Assembly: GCA_017416915.1 (NCBI GenBank)
Contig: JAFQAN010000009.1
Span: forward strand, 1-49,826
Direction: 5' to 3'
DNA length: 49,826 nt
DNA from: Alistipes sp.
Lineage (GTDB): Bacteria; Bacteroidota; Bacteroidia; Bacteroidales; Rikenellaceae
This document shows, piece by piece, positions 18,000 through 26,460 of the stretch. The notes under the pieces are model-generated. The model did not search any database. It was given only the letters and a program-made list of their open reading frames with translations, and had not been told where the DNA came from. Within the stretch, counting starts at the first letter, position 1; each line of letters starts with the position of its first letter. The position numbers and the translations under genes are program-made.

Positions 18000-19160
18000 T
18001 TATAGTTTCAGATAGCGACGCGCCAACTCGCGAGCCTCAATATTCGAGGCGTCGTAGTCCGCTAAGGTGGGGTGTGCCACAAACGAGGCGTTGTCGAGCG
18101 CATAGCGTATAGCCCCCACAATATCTAAATAGCCGCACTTATGACCGAGGAAGGCGGCTACCGCCACCTCGTTAGCACCGTTCATCACGCACGCCGCTGT
18201 GCCGCCGCGCTCCAAGCACTCGTAGGCGATGCCCAAGGCGGGATATTTGGCGTGGTCCACCTCCGAGAAGCTGAGCGTGGGGTGGTTGAGTATCGAGAAG
18301 TCCTCCTGTGGCTCTGTTGCGCGCTCGGGGTATAGCAGAGCATAGCTGATGGGTGTGTGCATATCTGCCGAGCCGAGCTGTGCCTTGATGGCGCCGTCGG
18401 TAAACTCCACCATGGAGTGTACTATCGACTGTGGATGTATCACCACCTTGATACGCTCGGGTGCCATATCGAAGAGCCAACGTGCTTCTATGACCTCGAA
18501 GCCCTTGTTTACCAGTGTCGAAGAGTCAATCGTAATCTTTGCCCCCATAGACCACTGTGGGTGTCTGAGAGCCATCTCGGGTGTTACGTTGGCAAGCTCC
18601 TCACGAGCCATATCGCGTAGCGCTCCACCACTGCACGTGATGATAAGGTTGCGTACAGCCTCGCGGCGCTCTCCATCCAAGCACTGCATTATCGCCGAGT
18701 GTTCCGAGTCGATAGGTAGAATATCGACACCCTTGCGTCGCGCCTCCTTCATAATAAGGTCGCCCGCAACCACCAACGTCTCCTTGTTGGCGAGGGCTAT
18801 ACGCTTGCCACTCTCGATGGCGAGTGCCGTGGGGTGCAGTCCTGCGTAGCCCACCAGGGCATTTACTACGGTGTCGCTGCGGTAGCTCTTTGCTACGTGG
18901 TTTATGGCGTCGCTACCCGCTAGCACCTCTGTCGAGGTGTCGCGAAGTGCCTCTTTAAGCTCGTCGTAGTAGCGCGTGTCGCCTATGACGACACTCTCTG
19001 CGCCGAACTCGCGTGCTTGCTCGGCGAGCTGCTGCCAGCGGCTGTGTGCCACAAGCGATGTTATGCGGAAACGGTCGGGGTAACGGCGCACAATATCGAG
19101 TGTCTGCACACCGATAGAACCCGTCGAACCCAAAAGTGTTATTCTCTCAATGCTCTTCAT
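18000..19160 (-). CDS. dxr: 1-deoxy-D-xylulose 5-phosphate reductoisomerase
   Basis: A 386-residue NADPH- and metal-dependent enzyme catalysing the second step of the MEP isoprenoid pathway. The NADPH-binding GSTGSIGVQT is at 11-20, the metal-site motif is PIDSEHSA near 150, and substrate-loop segments include the GGALRD, HPQWSMGAKITIDSSTLVNKGFE region and HPQSIVHSMVEF. The conserved PDMR segment reads SADMHTP, a small deviation. The length is normal. It is 26 bases upstream of rseP in the operon. Confidence 0.96.
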   Translation of the reverse strand: MKSIERITLLGSTGSIGVQTLDIVRRYPDRFRITSLVAHSRWQQLAEQAREFGAESVVIGDTRYYDELKEALRDTSTEVLAGSDAINHVAKSYRSDTVVNALVGYAGLHPTALAIESGKRIALANKETLVVAGDLIMKEARRKGVDILPIDSEHSAIMQCLDGERREAVRNLIITCSGGALRDMAREELANVTPEMALRHPQWSMGAKITIDSSTLVNKGFEVIEARWLFDMAPERIKVVIHPQSIVHSMVEFTDGAIKAQLGSADMHTPISYALLYPERATEPQEDFSILNHPTLSFSEVDHAKYPALGIAYECLERGGTAACVMNGANEVAVAAFLGHKCGYLDIVGAIRYALDNASFVAHPTLADYDASNIEARELARRYLKL

Positions 19161-19180
19161 CTATCTCACAAAATCTTTAC

Positions 19181-19216
19181 TTAGAGTGTCTGCTGAAATT
19201 AGAGTGTCTGCTGAAA
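19181..19216. repeat. 18-bp perfect tandem duplication at the LytM gene end
   Basis: TTAGAGTGTCTGCTGAAA occurs twice in a row (19181-19198 and 19199-19216). Read on the minus strand it encodes the last residues FQQTL plus the stop codon, so the gene's final six codons, stop included, are duplicated just after the stop. Confidence 0.9.
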
Positions 19217-20089
19217 CAAAATGTACTGCTCGGGGTCCACTGCCGTGCCGTTGCGCCACAACTCAAAGCATAGCTCACGATTGGTGGTTGTATGGTCATC
19301 CTCGGATAACTCGGTGGGGCTTAGGTGAGCGATGACACTGCCGCTCTGCACACTCTGACCCTTACGTACCAGCACCTCGCCAAGTTGGCGATATATCGAC
19401 ACGTAGCCGCCGTTATGCTGTATGGTAACGCTCATATTGCCCTCCACCGTGCCATCGACGCCTACCACCGTGCCATTCTCGACTGCCATCACAGAGTTGT
19501 CGCCATCCAAAGGTAGTATGGCGATGTCGAAACTCGACTCGGGTGCTTCGAAGTTGCGTGTTATCGTACCTCGCATAGGTGCGCTGAACATCGCCGCCTC
19601 GTTGCGTAGAGGCTTAGTGTTGTTGAGCGAGTATTCGCCCGAGGTGCGCTCCAATGCACTGCGCAGCAACGAGTCGGCGCGTGTGGGTAACACGAGCGAC
19701 TTGTCGTAGCGTATGGTATCTGTCATAATTGTCGAGTGCATCGTGGGCGTACTGCCACTCATAATCTGTGTTACCGCCTCGTTGTAGCTAAGTATCATTG
19801 CCATCTGACGCTCCATAGAGTCGATACGTATGATATTCTCGGTAAGCTCCTCCTTCGTCGCCTCGGCACGTGTGCGGTAGCCAGGCAGAATGTCGAGTAT
19901 CGAGGTGTAGGCCATAAGCAGCGCGAGCGTAACGGCGATAAGTAGTATCACGGTTACTACCACGCCCCATAGTGCCACGGGCGTAATGTTGAGTTTCCAG
20001 TGTATCTCGTCTGTCGTGCGGTTGCGCATCGACAGCTGGCGACGCTCGGTCAGGCGAGACCATAGACGTCCGAAAAAGCTCTGCTCCAT
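19199..20089 (-). CDS. M23/LytM-like envelope protein, probably inactive
   Basis: A 296-residue protein with a cytoplasmic N terminus, one membrane helix at about 36-60, a coiled-coil region (about 75-105) and a C-terminal LytM-like fold (about 165-290). The fold elements GTVVGVDGTVEGNMSVTIQH, YVSIYRQL and VRKGQSVQSGSVIAHL are recognisable. The zinc ligands are not: the HxxxD position reads SSFDIA and HLHFE reads ELCFELW. By analogy with EnvC/NlpD-type proteins it may regulate an amidase rather than cut peptidoglycan. It is the first gene of the operon leading to dxr, rseP, radA and thioredoxin. Confidence 0.8.
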   Translation of the reverse strand: MEQSFFGRLWSRLTERRQLSMRNRTTDEIHWKLNITPVALWGVVVTVILLIAVTLALLMAYTSILDILPGYRTRAEATKEELTENIIRIDSMERQMAMILSYNEAVTQIMSGSTPTMHSTIMTDTIRYDKSLVLPTRADSLLRSALERTSGEYSLNNTKPLRNEAAMFSAPMRGTITRNFEAPESSFDIAILPLDGDNSVMAVENGTVVGVDGTVEGNMSVTIQHNGGYVSIYRQLGEVLVRKGQSVQSGSVIAHLSPTELSEDDHTTTNRELCFELWRNGTAVDPEQYILFQQTL

Positions 20090-20118
20090 ATAGTCGAGGT
20101 TAAGCTAAAATGTTTGTC

Positions 20119-20140
20119 GGTCAATAACTGACAATTGACC
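20119..20140 (-). promoter_or_regulatory. Small hairpin in the leader of the LytM-dxr operon
   Basis: GGTCAAT and ATTGACC form a perfect 7-bp stem around an 8-base loop, between the presumed transcription start and the ATG at 20089. Its role is unknown. Confidence 0.4.
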
Positions 20141-20156
20141 AAATATATAATACGTG

Positions 20157-20164
20157 CAAAGATA
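20157..20164 (-). promoter_or_regulatory. Putative -7 box of the LytM-dxr-rseP-radA operon
   Basis: TATCTTTG on the minus strand matches TAnnTTTG, but no TTTG is found at the right distance. It lies back to back with the promoter of the nucleotidyltransferase gene. Confidence 0.5.
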
Positions 20165-20183
20165 ACGAAAAAAGGTCGGATAC

Positions 20184-20214
20184 TTTGTATTTCCATATAA
20201 CTTTTTTACCTTTG
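20184..20214 (+). promoter_or_regulatory. Consensus promoter of the nucleotidyltransferase gene
   Basis: TTTG (20184-20187), a 19-base spacer, then TACCTTTG (20207-20214). The leader is about 27 bases. Confidence 0.85.
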
Positions 20215-20247
20215 TGGCACGAAAAACTCTAAAAATACAATATAACT

Positions 20248-21156
20248 ATGGTAAAACCTACTCTTTTGGTTCTGGCTGCGGGTATGGGCTCGCGCTATGG
20301 CTCACTGAAACAGATGGACGGCGTAGGTCCTAATGGTGAGGCTATTATTGACTATTCGGTATATGATGCTATCCGTGCGGGCTTCGGCAAGGTGGTATTC
20401 GTCATCCGCCACTCGTTTGCCGATGACTTCTGCGAGGTCTTCAATGCCGAGCGCTTCGGACATAAGATTGCAGTTGAGTATGTCTATCAGGAGCTGGATT
20501 GTCTGCCCGAGGGCTTCTCTCTGCCCGAGGAGCGTCAGAAGCCGTGGGGTACAAACCACGCTGTGATGATGGCGGCAAATGTTATCAACGAGCCGTTTGC
20601 CGTTATCAATGCCGACGACTTCTACGGTAGAGATGGCTACGCTGTTATTGGCAACTATCTCTCGCAGTTGGAGGGTTCGCGTGGAAGGTACTGTATGGTG
20701 GGCTATGAGGTGTGCAAGACCCTCTCGGAGAATGGCACCGTATCGCGTGGTGTATGCACCGTAGATGGCGAGGGCAACCTTACAAGTATGGTTGAGCGCA
20801 CTAAGATTGAGCGTGTCAATGGCACTGTCGTATTCCACGACAATGGCGACGATGAGCCTCTGGCAGAGAATACTCCTGTGTCGATGAACCTCTTTGGCTT
20901 CACTCCCGACTACTTCGAACACTCTGAGGCATACTTCAAAGAGTTCCTCGCAGCAAATATCGAAAACCTCAAATCGGAGTTTTTTATCCCCCTTATGGTA
21001 AACAAGGTTATTACCGATGGTACTGCGACGATGCGAGTACTATCGACCACAGCAAACTGGTTTGGCGTAACCTACAAGGAGGATAAGCCTCAGCTTATGG
21101 CAAAAATCGAAGAACTCATAGAGGCGGGAGAGTATCCGCGAAACCTCTGGGCGTAG
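20248..21156 (+). CDS. Sugar-phosphate nucleotidyltransferase family protein
   Basis: A 302-residue GT-A fold protein. The nucleotide-binding motif LAAGMGSRYGSLKQ starts at residue 9, with KPWGTNHAVMMA near 92-103 and the metal-binding INADDFYG near 113-120. These match glucose-1-phosphate uridylyltransferase-like enzymes, which make NDP-sugars for the envelope, although the precise sugar and nucleotide are unclear and no pathway genes adjoin. The final codons (W-A-stop) overlap the start of a degenerate GCTTGGCGT-type element. Confidence 0.85.
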   Translation: MVKPTLLVLAAGMGSRYGSLKQMDGVGPNGEAIIDYSVYDAIRAGFGKVVFVIRHSFADDFCEVFNAERFGHKIAVEYVYQELDCLPEGFSLPEERQKPWGTNHAVMMAANVINEPFAVINADDFYGRDGYAVIGNYLSQLEGSRGRYCMVGYEVCKTLSENGTVSRGVCTVDGEGNLTSMVERTKIERVNGTVVFHDNGDDEPLAENTPVSMNLFGFTPDYFEHSEAYFKEFLAANIENLKSEFFIPLMVNKVITDGTATMRVLSTTANWFGVTYKEDKPQLMAKIEELIEAGEYPRNLWA

Positions 21157-21236
21157 CGATAGCAGCGCATTGGCGCCACCTTGTAATTGGGCTGAATGGG
21201 GTAATATCCCGTTCAGCCCAATCTCTTTATTGGCGG
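21151..21236 (+). repeat. Degenerate GCTTGGCGT element, copy B
   Basis: GCGTAGCGATAGCAGCGCAT, then GGCGCCACC, then hairpin 2 as ATTGGGCTGAA/TTCAGCCCAAT, and TCTCTTTATTGGCGG align with the canonical copies. The left GCTTG, the apical GTAC...GTAC and the right ACGCCAAGC are lost. It overlaps the stop codon of the nucleotidyltransferase gene. Confidence 0.65.
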
Positions 21237-21250
21237 ACTTTGTGCGAGGT

Positions 21251-21380
21251 TGGGAATGACTGGGAAAGACTGGGAAAGACTGGGAAAGACTGGGAAAGAC
21301 TGAGAAAGGCTGAGAAAGACTGAGAACGACTGTGTTTTTCTTATTCTCTAACTTCCCTAACTTCTCTAATCTCCCTAATC
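21251..21380 (+). repeat. 10-bp and 9-bp tandem repeats between convergent genes
   Basis: Eight exact-phase copies of a 10-bp unit (TGGGAAAGAC and variants) fill 21251-21330. After TGTGTTTTTCTTAT come four copies of a 9-bp unit (TCTCTAACT and variants) at 21345-21380. The first block is purine-rich and the second pyrimidine-rich, so the two can pair imperfectly as one long hairpin. The same arrangement with related sequence follows elements C and D. Confidence 0.85.
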
Positions 21381-21382
21381 CC

Positions 21383-21420
21383 AACTAAAAAGGGTTGCTC
21401 CCATCAGGAAGCAACCCTTT
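21383..21420 (-). terminator. Intrinsic terminator of dsbD
   Basis: AAAGGGTTGCT (21389-21399) and AGCAACCCTTT (21410-21420) form a perfect 11-bp stem. On the minus strand it is followed by a T-run, which fits the convergent dsbD gene. Confidence 0.88.
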
Positions 21421-21438
21421 GTCGAAGTAGTACAACGA

Positions 21439-23373
21439 CTACTTATTGCCGTCGATACCGCGCTGCAAGAACTCCAAGAAGCCGTCGATATCGGTGTTAT
21501 AGCCACGAGGACCTGCCAATACCTCCTCGCCATCGGGCGAAAGAAGGATATAGGCGGGCTGCGCATTAACCTTCCATCTCTCCTGTGCGAAGGCTGCGTT
21601 TATTGAGCCGAGGCGCTTGCCACCCTCAACCTTGGTCATATCATCGACATAGAGGGCGCAGATGACAAACTCGTCGCGTAGCTTGGGAAGCACCTGGTCG
21701 TTGCTCCATACCATAGTCTCCATCTCGCGGCAGTTGTTGCAAGCGTGTCCTGTAACGTCCACGAAGATAGGCTTATTCTGCTTCGTTGCATCCTCGATAG
21801 CCTCCTCGAAATCGAAGTGTCCTTCGAGCTGGTGGGGCAGGTGGAGGAAGTCGGCATACTTACGTCCAGCATTCACATTCTCAACGCGACCATTAACCTG
21901 GTAATCCTGAGTACTCATAGGAGGAATGTAGCCCGAGATAGCATTCAGCGGAGCGCCGAACATACCAGGAATCATATATACAACGAACGAGAATACGCCG
22001 ATAGCCAACGTAAGGCGGAAAACAGAGATGTGCTTAACCTCGTCGTCGTGTGCGAAGCGCAACTTGCCAAGGAGGTAGAAGCCCAAGAGGGTAAATACTA
22101 CAATCCAGATAGCGAGATATACCTCACGGTCGAGCAAGCCCCAGTGCATAGTCTGGTCGGCGGTCATCAAGAACTTCAAGCCGAGAGCGACCTCGATGAA
22201 ACCGAGTACAACCTTTACAGAGTTCAACCAGCCACCGCTCTTAGGAAGGTTTTTGAGCAACGAGGGGAACCAAGCCAATACGGTGAAGGGGAGAGCGAAG
22301 GCAATAGCAAAGGCTGCCATGGTGATAATAGGCATCCATACACCGCCGCTCGTCGAGCTGATGATAACCGAACCTACGATAGGACCTGTGCAAGAGAACG
22401 ATACTAACACGAGGGTCAATGCCATAAAGAAGATACCGAGCAAACCACCCTTGTCGGCACCTGCATCGCTCTTGTTTACGAGGCTCGAAGGCATAGTAAT
22501 CTCGAACGCACCGAAGAACGAAGCGGCAAATACCATAAATATAACAAAGAAGATAAGGTTGGGAATCCAGTGTGTACCGATAGCATTGAATATATCGCCC
22601 GCTACGTTTGTGCCAAAGGCGTTAGAGAGTAGTACCAGTACGGCGATAGGCAATACGTAGAGCGCTACAATGAAGAGACCATACATCAACGCGCGGAAGC
22701 GACCCTGTGCAGGAGTCTGCGAACCCTTAACGAAGAACGATACGGTCATAGGCACCATGGGGAATACGCAGGGTGTGAGCAACGCTGCAAAGCCCCAAAG
22801 GATAGCCTGAACGATAGAACTCCAATCAAGCTCTGTCGATGTCTCCTCCTCAGCAACCTCAGCAACCTCCTCAGCCTCAGCGATTACTGCGCTGTTGAAC
22901 TCGATTGAGAATGTTGCGGGGTTTGCGGTACACTGGTTGGTGTCGTTGGTGCAGATGGTAGCCTGAATAAAGCCTGTAACGGGGCTTTCGCTAACCTTAA
23001 TCTGCTGTACATAGGTGGCCTTGTCGTAGTAGATGTACGACGGACCGCCAGTAAGCTCGTCGATGCCATGCTCTACGGGGGTGAGAGGCTCGGTCATCTC
23101 GCCAACAAGCTCAGCATTGTCGAACTCGAAGATGGGAGCCGAGAAATCGGTCATAGGGTAGCCGTGGAAGCCCTCCTTGATTGTTGCGTCGAAGGTAACG
23201 GTGTAAACGTCCTCACCCTCACTAACAGCCGTAACGGTCCACTCTACGGGCGCGTCGGCATTCTCATTGACTACCTTTGCGGTAATCTGCTCGTTTTGAA
23301 CCTCCTCGGCGATGGCTGCAAAAGGCATAACCAAAGCCAAAGTGAGCATCAAACTCTTAAATAGTTTTTTCAT
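21439..23373 (-). CDS. dsbD: Thiol:disulfide interchange protein DsbD
   Basis: A 644-residue three-part electron relay that carries reducing power from cytoplasmic thioredoxin to the periplasm. A signal peptide (1-22) precedes an immunoglobulin-like alpha domain with C-x6-C (CTNDTNQC near 143-150). Eight membrane helices follow (about 180-480) with the redox cysteines in LLTPCVFPMVPMTVSFF and VSFSCTGPIVG. A C-terminal thioredoxin-like domain (from about 515) carries GHACNNCREME. All three cysteine pairs are present, so the relay should work. The upstream region is occupied by a 13-bp tandem repeat. Confidence 0.95.
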   Translation of the reverse strand: MKKLFKSLMLTLALVMPFAAIAEEVQNEQITAKVVNENADAPVEWTVTAVSEGEDVYTVTFDATIKEGFHGYPMTDFSAPIFEFDNAELVGEMTEPLTPVEHGIDELTGGPSYIYYDKATYVQQIKVSESPVTGFIQATICTNDTNQCTANPATFSIEFNSAVIAEAEEVAEVAEEETSTELDWSSIVQAILWGFAALLTPCVFPMVPMTVSFFVKGSQTPAQGRFRALMYGLFIVALYVLPIAVLVLLSNAFGTNVAGDIFNAIGTHWIPNLIFFVIFMVFAASFFGAFEITMPSSLVNKSDAGADKGGLLGIFFMALTLVLVSFSCTGPIVGSVIISSTSGGVWMPIITMAAFAIAFALPFTVLAWFPSLLKNLPKSGGWLNSVKVVLGFIEVALGLKFLMTADQTMHWGLLDREVYLAIWIVVFTLLGFYLLGKLRFAHDDEVKHISVFRLTLAIGVFSFVVYMIPGMFGAPLNAISGYIPPMSTQDYQVNGRVENVNAGRKYADFLHLPHQLEGHFDFEEAIEDATKQNKPIFVDVTGHACNNCREMETMVWSNDQVLPKLRDEFVICALYVDDMTKVEGGKRLGSINAAFAQERWKVNAQPAYILLSPDGEEVLAGPRGYNTDIDGFLEFLQRGIDGNK

Positions 23374-23410
23374 AAATTAATGTAGTTTAGATATTTATAT
23401 TGTTTGTTTT

Positions 23411-23514
23411 CTTGTTTCTGTCGTCTGTTTCAGCCCTCTGTTTCTGTCGTCTGTCTCAGTCGCCTGTTTCTGTCGTCTGTCTCAGTCGTCTGTCTCAGCC
23501 CACTGTTTTGCTGC
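23411..23514. repeat. 13-bp tandem repeat upstream of dsbD
   Basis: Eight contiguous 13-bp units of consensus TCTGTYTCWGYCS (first CTTGTTTCTGTCG, last ACTGTTTTGCTGC). It occupies nearly the whole gap between the end of the AraC gene and the start of dsbD, so it is transcribed or lies in the dsbD upstream region. Copy number could vary by slippage. Confidence 0.9.
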
Positions 23515-23522
23515 ACTCTTTG

Positions 23523-24467
23523 TTACTCCGTGTCTCTCGAAAACGCGAGAGCCTCCTCCGATGTAGCCTCCTCGGTGCGACCATCCCACACCTTGTAGCG
23601 AGAGGGCGATACGCCGACGCGCTGCTTGAAGTACTTGCCGAAGAACGACTGCGACGCGAAGTTCAGGCGTGTGGCAATCTCCTGAATACTCAATCCCGAG
23701 TATTTAAGCAGACGCTTTGCCTCATATACCACCGCCTCGTCGATAAGCTTCGAGGCGTTGCGACCGCTCTTCTTTTTAAGTATTAGTGAGAGGTACTTTG
23801 GTGTGATGCCCATCTTCGAGGCGTAGAACTCCACGCTACGCTCGGTGCTGCAATGCTCTCGAAGCAGAGCGAGGAAGTTGTTGAACAGCTCGTCGGTGCG
23901 GTTGCTTACCGTAGGGCTACCTGCGGTGCTATGCTGCTGCAAGATGCCCATCACGTAGTGGAACATCGCGGCAAAGAGTGAGCTGATAATCTTCTCACGG
24001 TTTGAGGTGGGGGCGTAGTCGCAAAGCACCGAACGCATAAGCTTCGATATGTCGTGGATGTATGCCGCCTCCTGAGGCTCAATCTGTACGCAGGGGTCGT
24101 CCAAGAAGCCGTGGTATATAGATATGAGGTCCTGTGTATCGACGTGTATGCTGTTGAGATACTGGCGCGAGTAGGTAATCATATATCCCGATGCGCGTAT
24201 CGACGCCTTCACCTGCTCAATAACGGTGTTTTCGTTGAAGATGAAAAGTGTGTTGGGTCGTAGCTCGTGGAGCTTGCCGTTTATCTTAATCTTCGCCGTG
24301 CCGCTTACTGTAACGCCTATCGAGACACCCTGAATGAGCGCCGTGAGGTCGTCCAACTCGCGGAACATTACCAACGGTGTAATCACCATATCCTCCGAGT
24401 AGTACGCCGTCTCGAAACGCGATTTGAGCTTCTCGATAGATGCTCGTTTGATGCCATCCTGCTTCAT
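23523..24467 (-). CDS. AraC-family transcriptional regulator
   Basis: A 314-residue protein with an N-terminal cupin-like sensor region (about 25-140, GVSIGVTVSGTAKIKINGKLHELRPNT in the open frame) and a C-terminal AraC DNA-binding domain (about 200-300). The two helix-turn-helix units are SVEFYASKMGITPKYLSLIL and SIQEIATRLNFASQSFFGKY, followed by FKQRVGVSPSRYK, the family signature. A TTG at 24515 would add 16 residues, but the ATG at 24467 is preferred. It sits between dsbD and a lipid kinase on the same strand; its target is unknown. Confidence 0.9.
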   Translation of the reverse strand: MKQDGIKRASIEKLKSRFETAYYSEDMVITPLVMFRELDDLTALIQGVSIGVTVSGTAKIKINGKLHELRPNTLFIFNENTVIEQVKASIRASGYMITYSRQYLNSIHVDTQDLISIYHGFLDDPCVQIEPQEAAYIHDISKLMRSVLCDYAPTSNREKIISSLFAAMFHYVMGILQQHSTAGSPTVSNRTDELFNNFLALLREHCSTERSVEFYASKMGITPKYLSLILKKKSGRNASKLIDEAVVYEAKRLLKYSGLSIQEIATRLNFASQSFFGKYFKQRVGVSPSRYKVWDGRTEEATSEEALAFSRDTE

Positions 24468-24533
24468 TGATTGCAACTGCTTTGGGTTATTATTCTGTTT
24501 TCTCCTAATCTTCAATTTTATCGGTCGTCTATC

Positions 24534-25385
24534 CTAACATCTTACCGTCAAGGCTCCCGCCTCGCAACGTATGACGATTGGGAAGTCGGGACCGCGCTGT
24601 CCGTCCACGTCGGTACGCTCGCTACGGTCGGAGGTTATCTCCACCGTGCTACTCTTTATGTAGCGCACATCGCGTGGCTTACCGCCACATAGGTATCTAA
24701 GCATATTCCAGCACGTAACAAAGAAGTTACGGCGACAGAGTATGAGTATGTCGAACACTCCATCATCAATCTTCGCCTTGCGCGCTAACGGGAAGCGCCC
24801 CGCAGTCTCGCCGTTGAAGGCGAGGAACATCAGTGCCGAGCAGTCGAACTCCTCGTCGTGGGTCTTCACGTGTAGTGCCATACGGTGCATCGTGAAGAGG
24901 TCTTTGAGACCTATGCCGATGTATGCCAACTTACCAAAGCGATGTTTCGCTCTGTCGGAGGTCTGCTGCGATGTGGTTGTCAATACACCGAAGCTGAATA
25001 CGTTGATAAAGTACTCGCCGTTGATATTGCCACAATCGACCTTGCGCTCACTACCTCGGGCAATCTGTCGTGCCGCCTTGTAGGGGTTGCTGCTCATACC
25101 CACAGCGCCAGCAAAGTCGTTTGCTGTGCCAGAGGGTATTATGCCGAGTGTGGGGTTTATCGCCTTGCGACGCATCATATTTACCACATAGTTTATAGTG
25201 CCATCGCCGCCACATATCACCGCCAACTCTGTATCTTCGTAGCCATCAAAGGGGTTTTCGCCAAATATCACCTTGCGCGATGTGATGTCGATACCCTCCT
25301 CGCGGAAGATGTCGCACAGCCGCTTCACACGCTTCTCTATCGAGCCTTTGCCCGCCTTGATGTTGTATAGTAAAAGTGCCTTCAC
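24534..25385 (-). CDS. Diacylglycerol kinase / YegS-like lipid kinase
   Basis: A 283-residue member of the DAGK catalytic family. The nucleotide-binding GGDGT is at 59-63 and the conserved GIIPSGTANDFA near 81-92; a later NGETAGRFPLARKAKIDDG segment belongs to the second domain. It is expected to phosphorylate a lipid such as diacylglycerol or an undecaprenol/sphingoid-type substrate, and the sequence does not tell which. The start codon is GTG (MKALLLYN matches the family N terminus). It is 29 bases downstream of apbE, so cotranscription is likely. Confidence 0.9.
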   Translation of the reverse strand: MKALLLYNIKAGKGSIEKRVKRLCDIFREEGIDITSRKVIFGENPFDGYEDTELAVICGGDGTINYVVNMMRRKAINPTLGIIPSGTANDFAGAVGMSSNPYKAARQIARGSERKVDCGNINGEYFINVFSFGVLTTTSQQTSDRAKHRFGKLAYIGIGLKDLFTMHRMALHVKTHDEEFDCSALMFLAFNGETAGRFPLARKAKIDDGVFDILILCRRNFFVTCWNMLRYLCGGKPRDVRYIKSSTVEITSDRSERTDVDGQRGPDFPIVIRCEAGALTVRC

Positions 25386-25414
25386 TTGCTATTTCTTAAA
25401 AAACGTGTGTTGCT

Positions 25415-26428
25415 CTATCGTAACTCCTCGGAACACTCAATGCGGTAATTTTCGCCATCGGCATATATGAAGTAGTACTTCCAGCCGAACTCCTCCTCGC
25501 AGTGTTGAGCCAACTCTGCGGCTCCGCCCTCTGAGCCCATCGCCATAAACATCGTTGCTGCGGCGTCAGCCTCAGCGCAGGTGGGCGCTATGACCGTTGC
25601 CGAGAGTAGGTCGCTTATGACGCTGTACCCCGTGCGAGGGTCGAGCGTGTGCGCCACTTTGCGTCCGTCGTTGGTGAGGTAGAAGCGGCGATAGTTGCCC
25701 GAAGTGGCTATTGCGCAGTCCGTAACGTCGATAATCTTCTCGAACGACTCCTGCGACATATTGCCGTCGTATGGTGTCTCGATACCTATCGTCCAGCGCT
25801 CCGACTTGGCATTCACGCCACGACAGCGTATCTCGCCACCGATGTTTACCATATAGTCTGTTATGCCCCGCTTCTCCAACTCTTCGGCAACAAGATCTAC
25901 GGTGTAACCCTTGGCTATGGAGTTGAGGTCAATCTCCACGCGCGTGTCAGCCTTGCATAGACGACCGTCGCAGACCAAAATTTTGTTGTATCCTACAAAA
26001 TCCAAGAGTGAGTCGATGTTGGGTGTTGAGCCGTCGCTCTTCTCGGCGGCAAAGCCCCACGCCTCGGTCAAGGGTTTTATGGTTATGTCGTACGCTCCGT
26101 TACTCAATTTCGAGAAGCGCTCGGCAAGTTCGATGTTGCGAATTATATGACAATCGAGCGAGTCGGTGTCGTTTCTGTTGATTTTCGAGAGGAGCGAACT
26201 CTCGTTAAAAATCGACATCGACTCTTTTGCTTCGGTGTCGATGCGTCTTACTATGGCGATTAGTTCGTCGTCATCTAACGAGGTGTTGCACTTGACCTGT
26301 ACGAATGTGCCAAGTGCCTCGCCCTCAATGGTTAAAAACTCGCTCTTTGGGGTGCTGCACGCGCCGAGTAGCAGTGCGATACACAGCACGGCGAACAAAC
26401 GAACTATGTTTTGATTATTTGCGAACAT
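25415..26428 (-). CDS. apbE: FAD:protein FMN transferase (ApbE), lipoprotein
   Basis: A 337-residue protein that covalently attaches FMN to threonines of redox proteins such as NqrB/NqrC and RnfG. A lipobox (LLGAC, Cys24) makes it a periplasmic lipoprotein. Family segments include EGEALGTFVQVKC, AYDITIKPLTEAWGF, DLNSIAKGYTVDLVAE, NIGGEIRCRG, GRKVAHTLDPRTGY and the metal-site CAEADAAATMFMAMG. The frame runs back to a TTG at 26455, but that codon lies in the -7 box; the ATG at 26428 is the sensible start. Confidence 0.94.
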   Translation of the reverse strand: MFANNQNIVRLFAVLCIALLLGACSTPKSEFLTIEGEALGTFVQVKCNTSLDDDELIAIVRRIDTEAKESMSIFNESSLLSKINRNDTDSLDCHIIRNIELAERFSKLSNGAYDITIKPLTEAWGFAAEKSDGSTPNIDSLLDFVGYNKILVCDGRLCKADTRVEIDLNSIAKGYTVDLVAEELEKRGITDYMVNIGGEIRCRGVNAKSERWTIGIETPYDGNMSQESFEKIIDVTDCAIATSGNYRRFYLTNDGRKVAHTLDPRTGYSVISDLLSATVIAPTCAEADAAATMFMAMGSEGGAAELAQHCEEEFGWKYYFIYADGENYRIECSEELR

Positions 26429-26452
26429 CGCTCCTATTCTCAAATTAACAAA

Positions 26453-26460
26453 CAAAGGTA
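26453..26460 (-). promoter_or_regulatory. -7 box of the apbE gene
   Basis: TACCTTTG on the minus strand; ATTG (26482-26485) 21 bases upstream is a one-mismatch -33 box. The leader would be about 20 bases. Confidence 0.6.
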
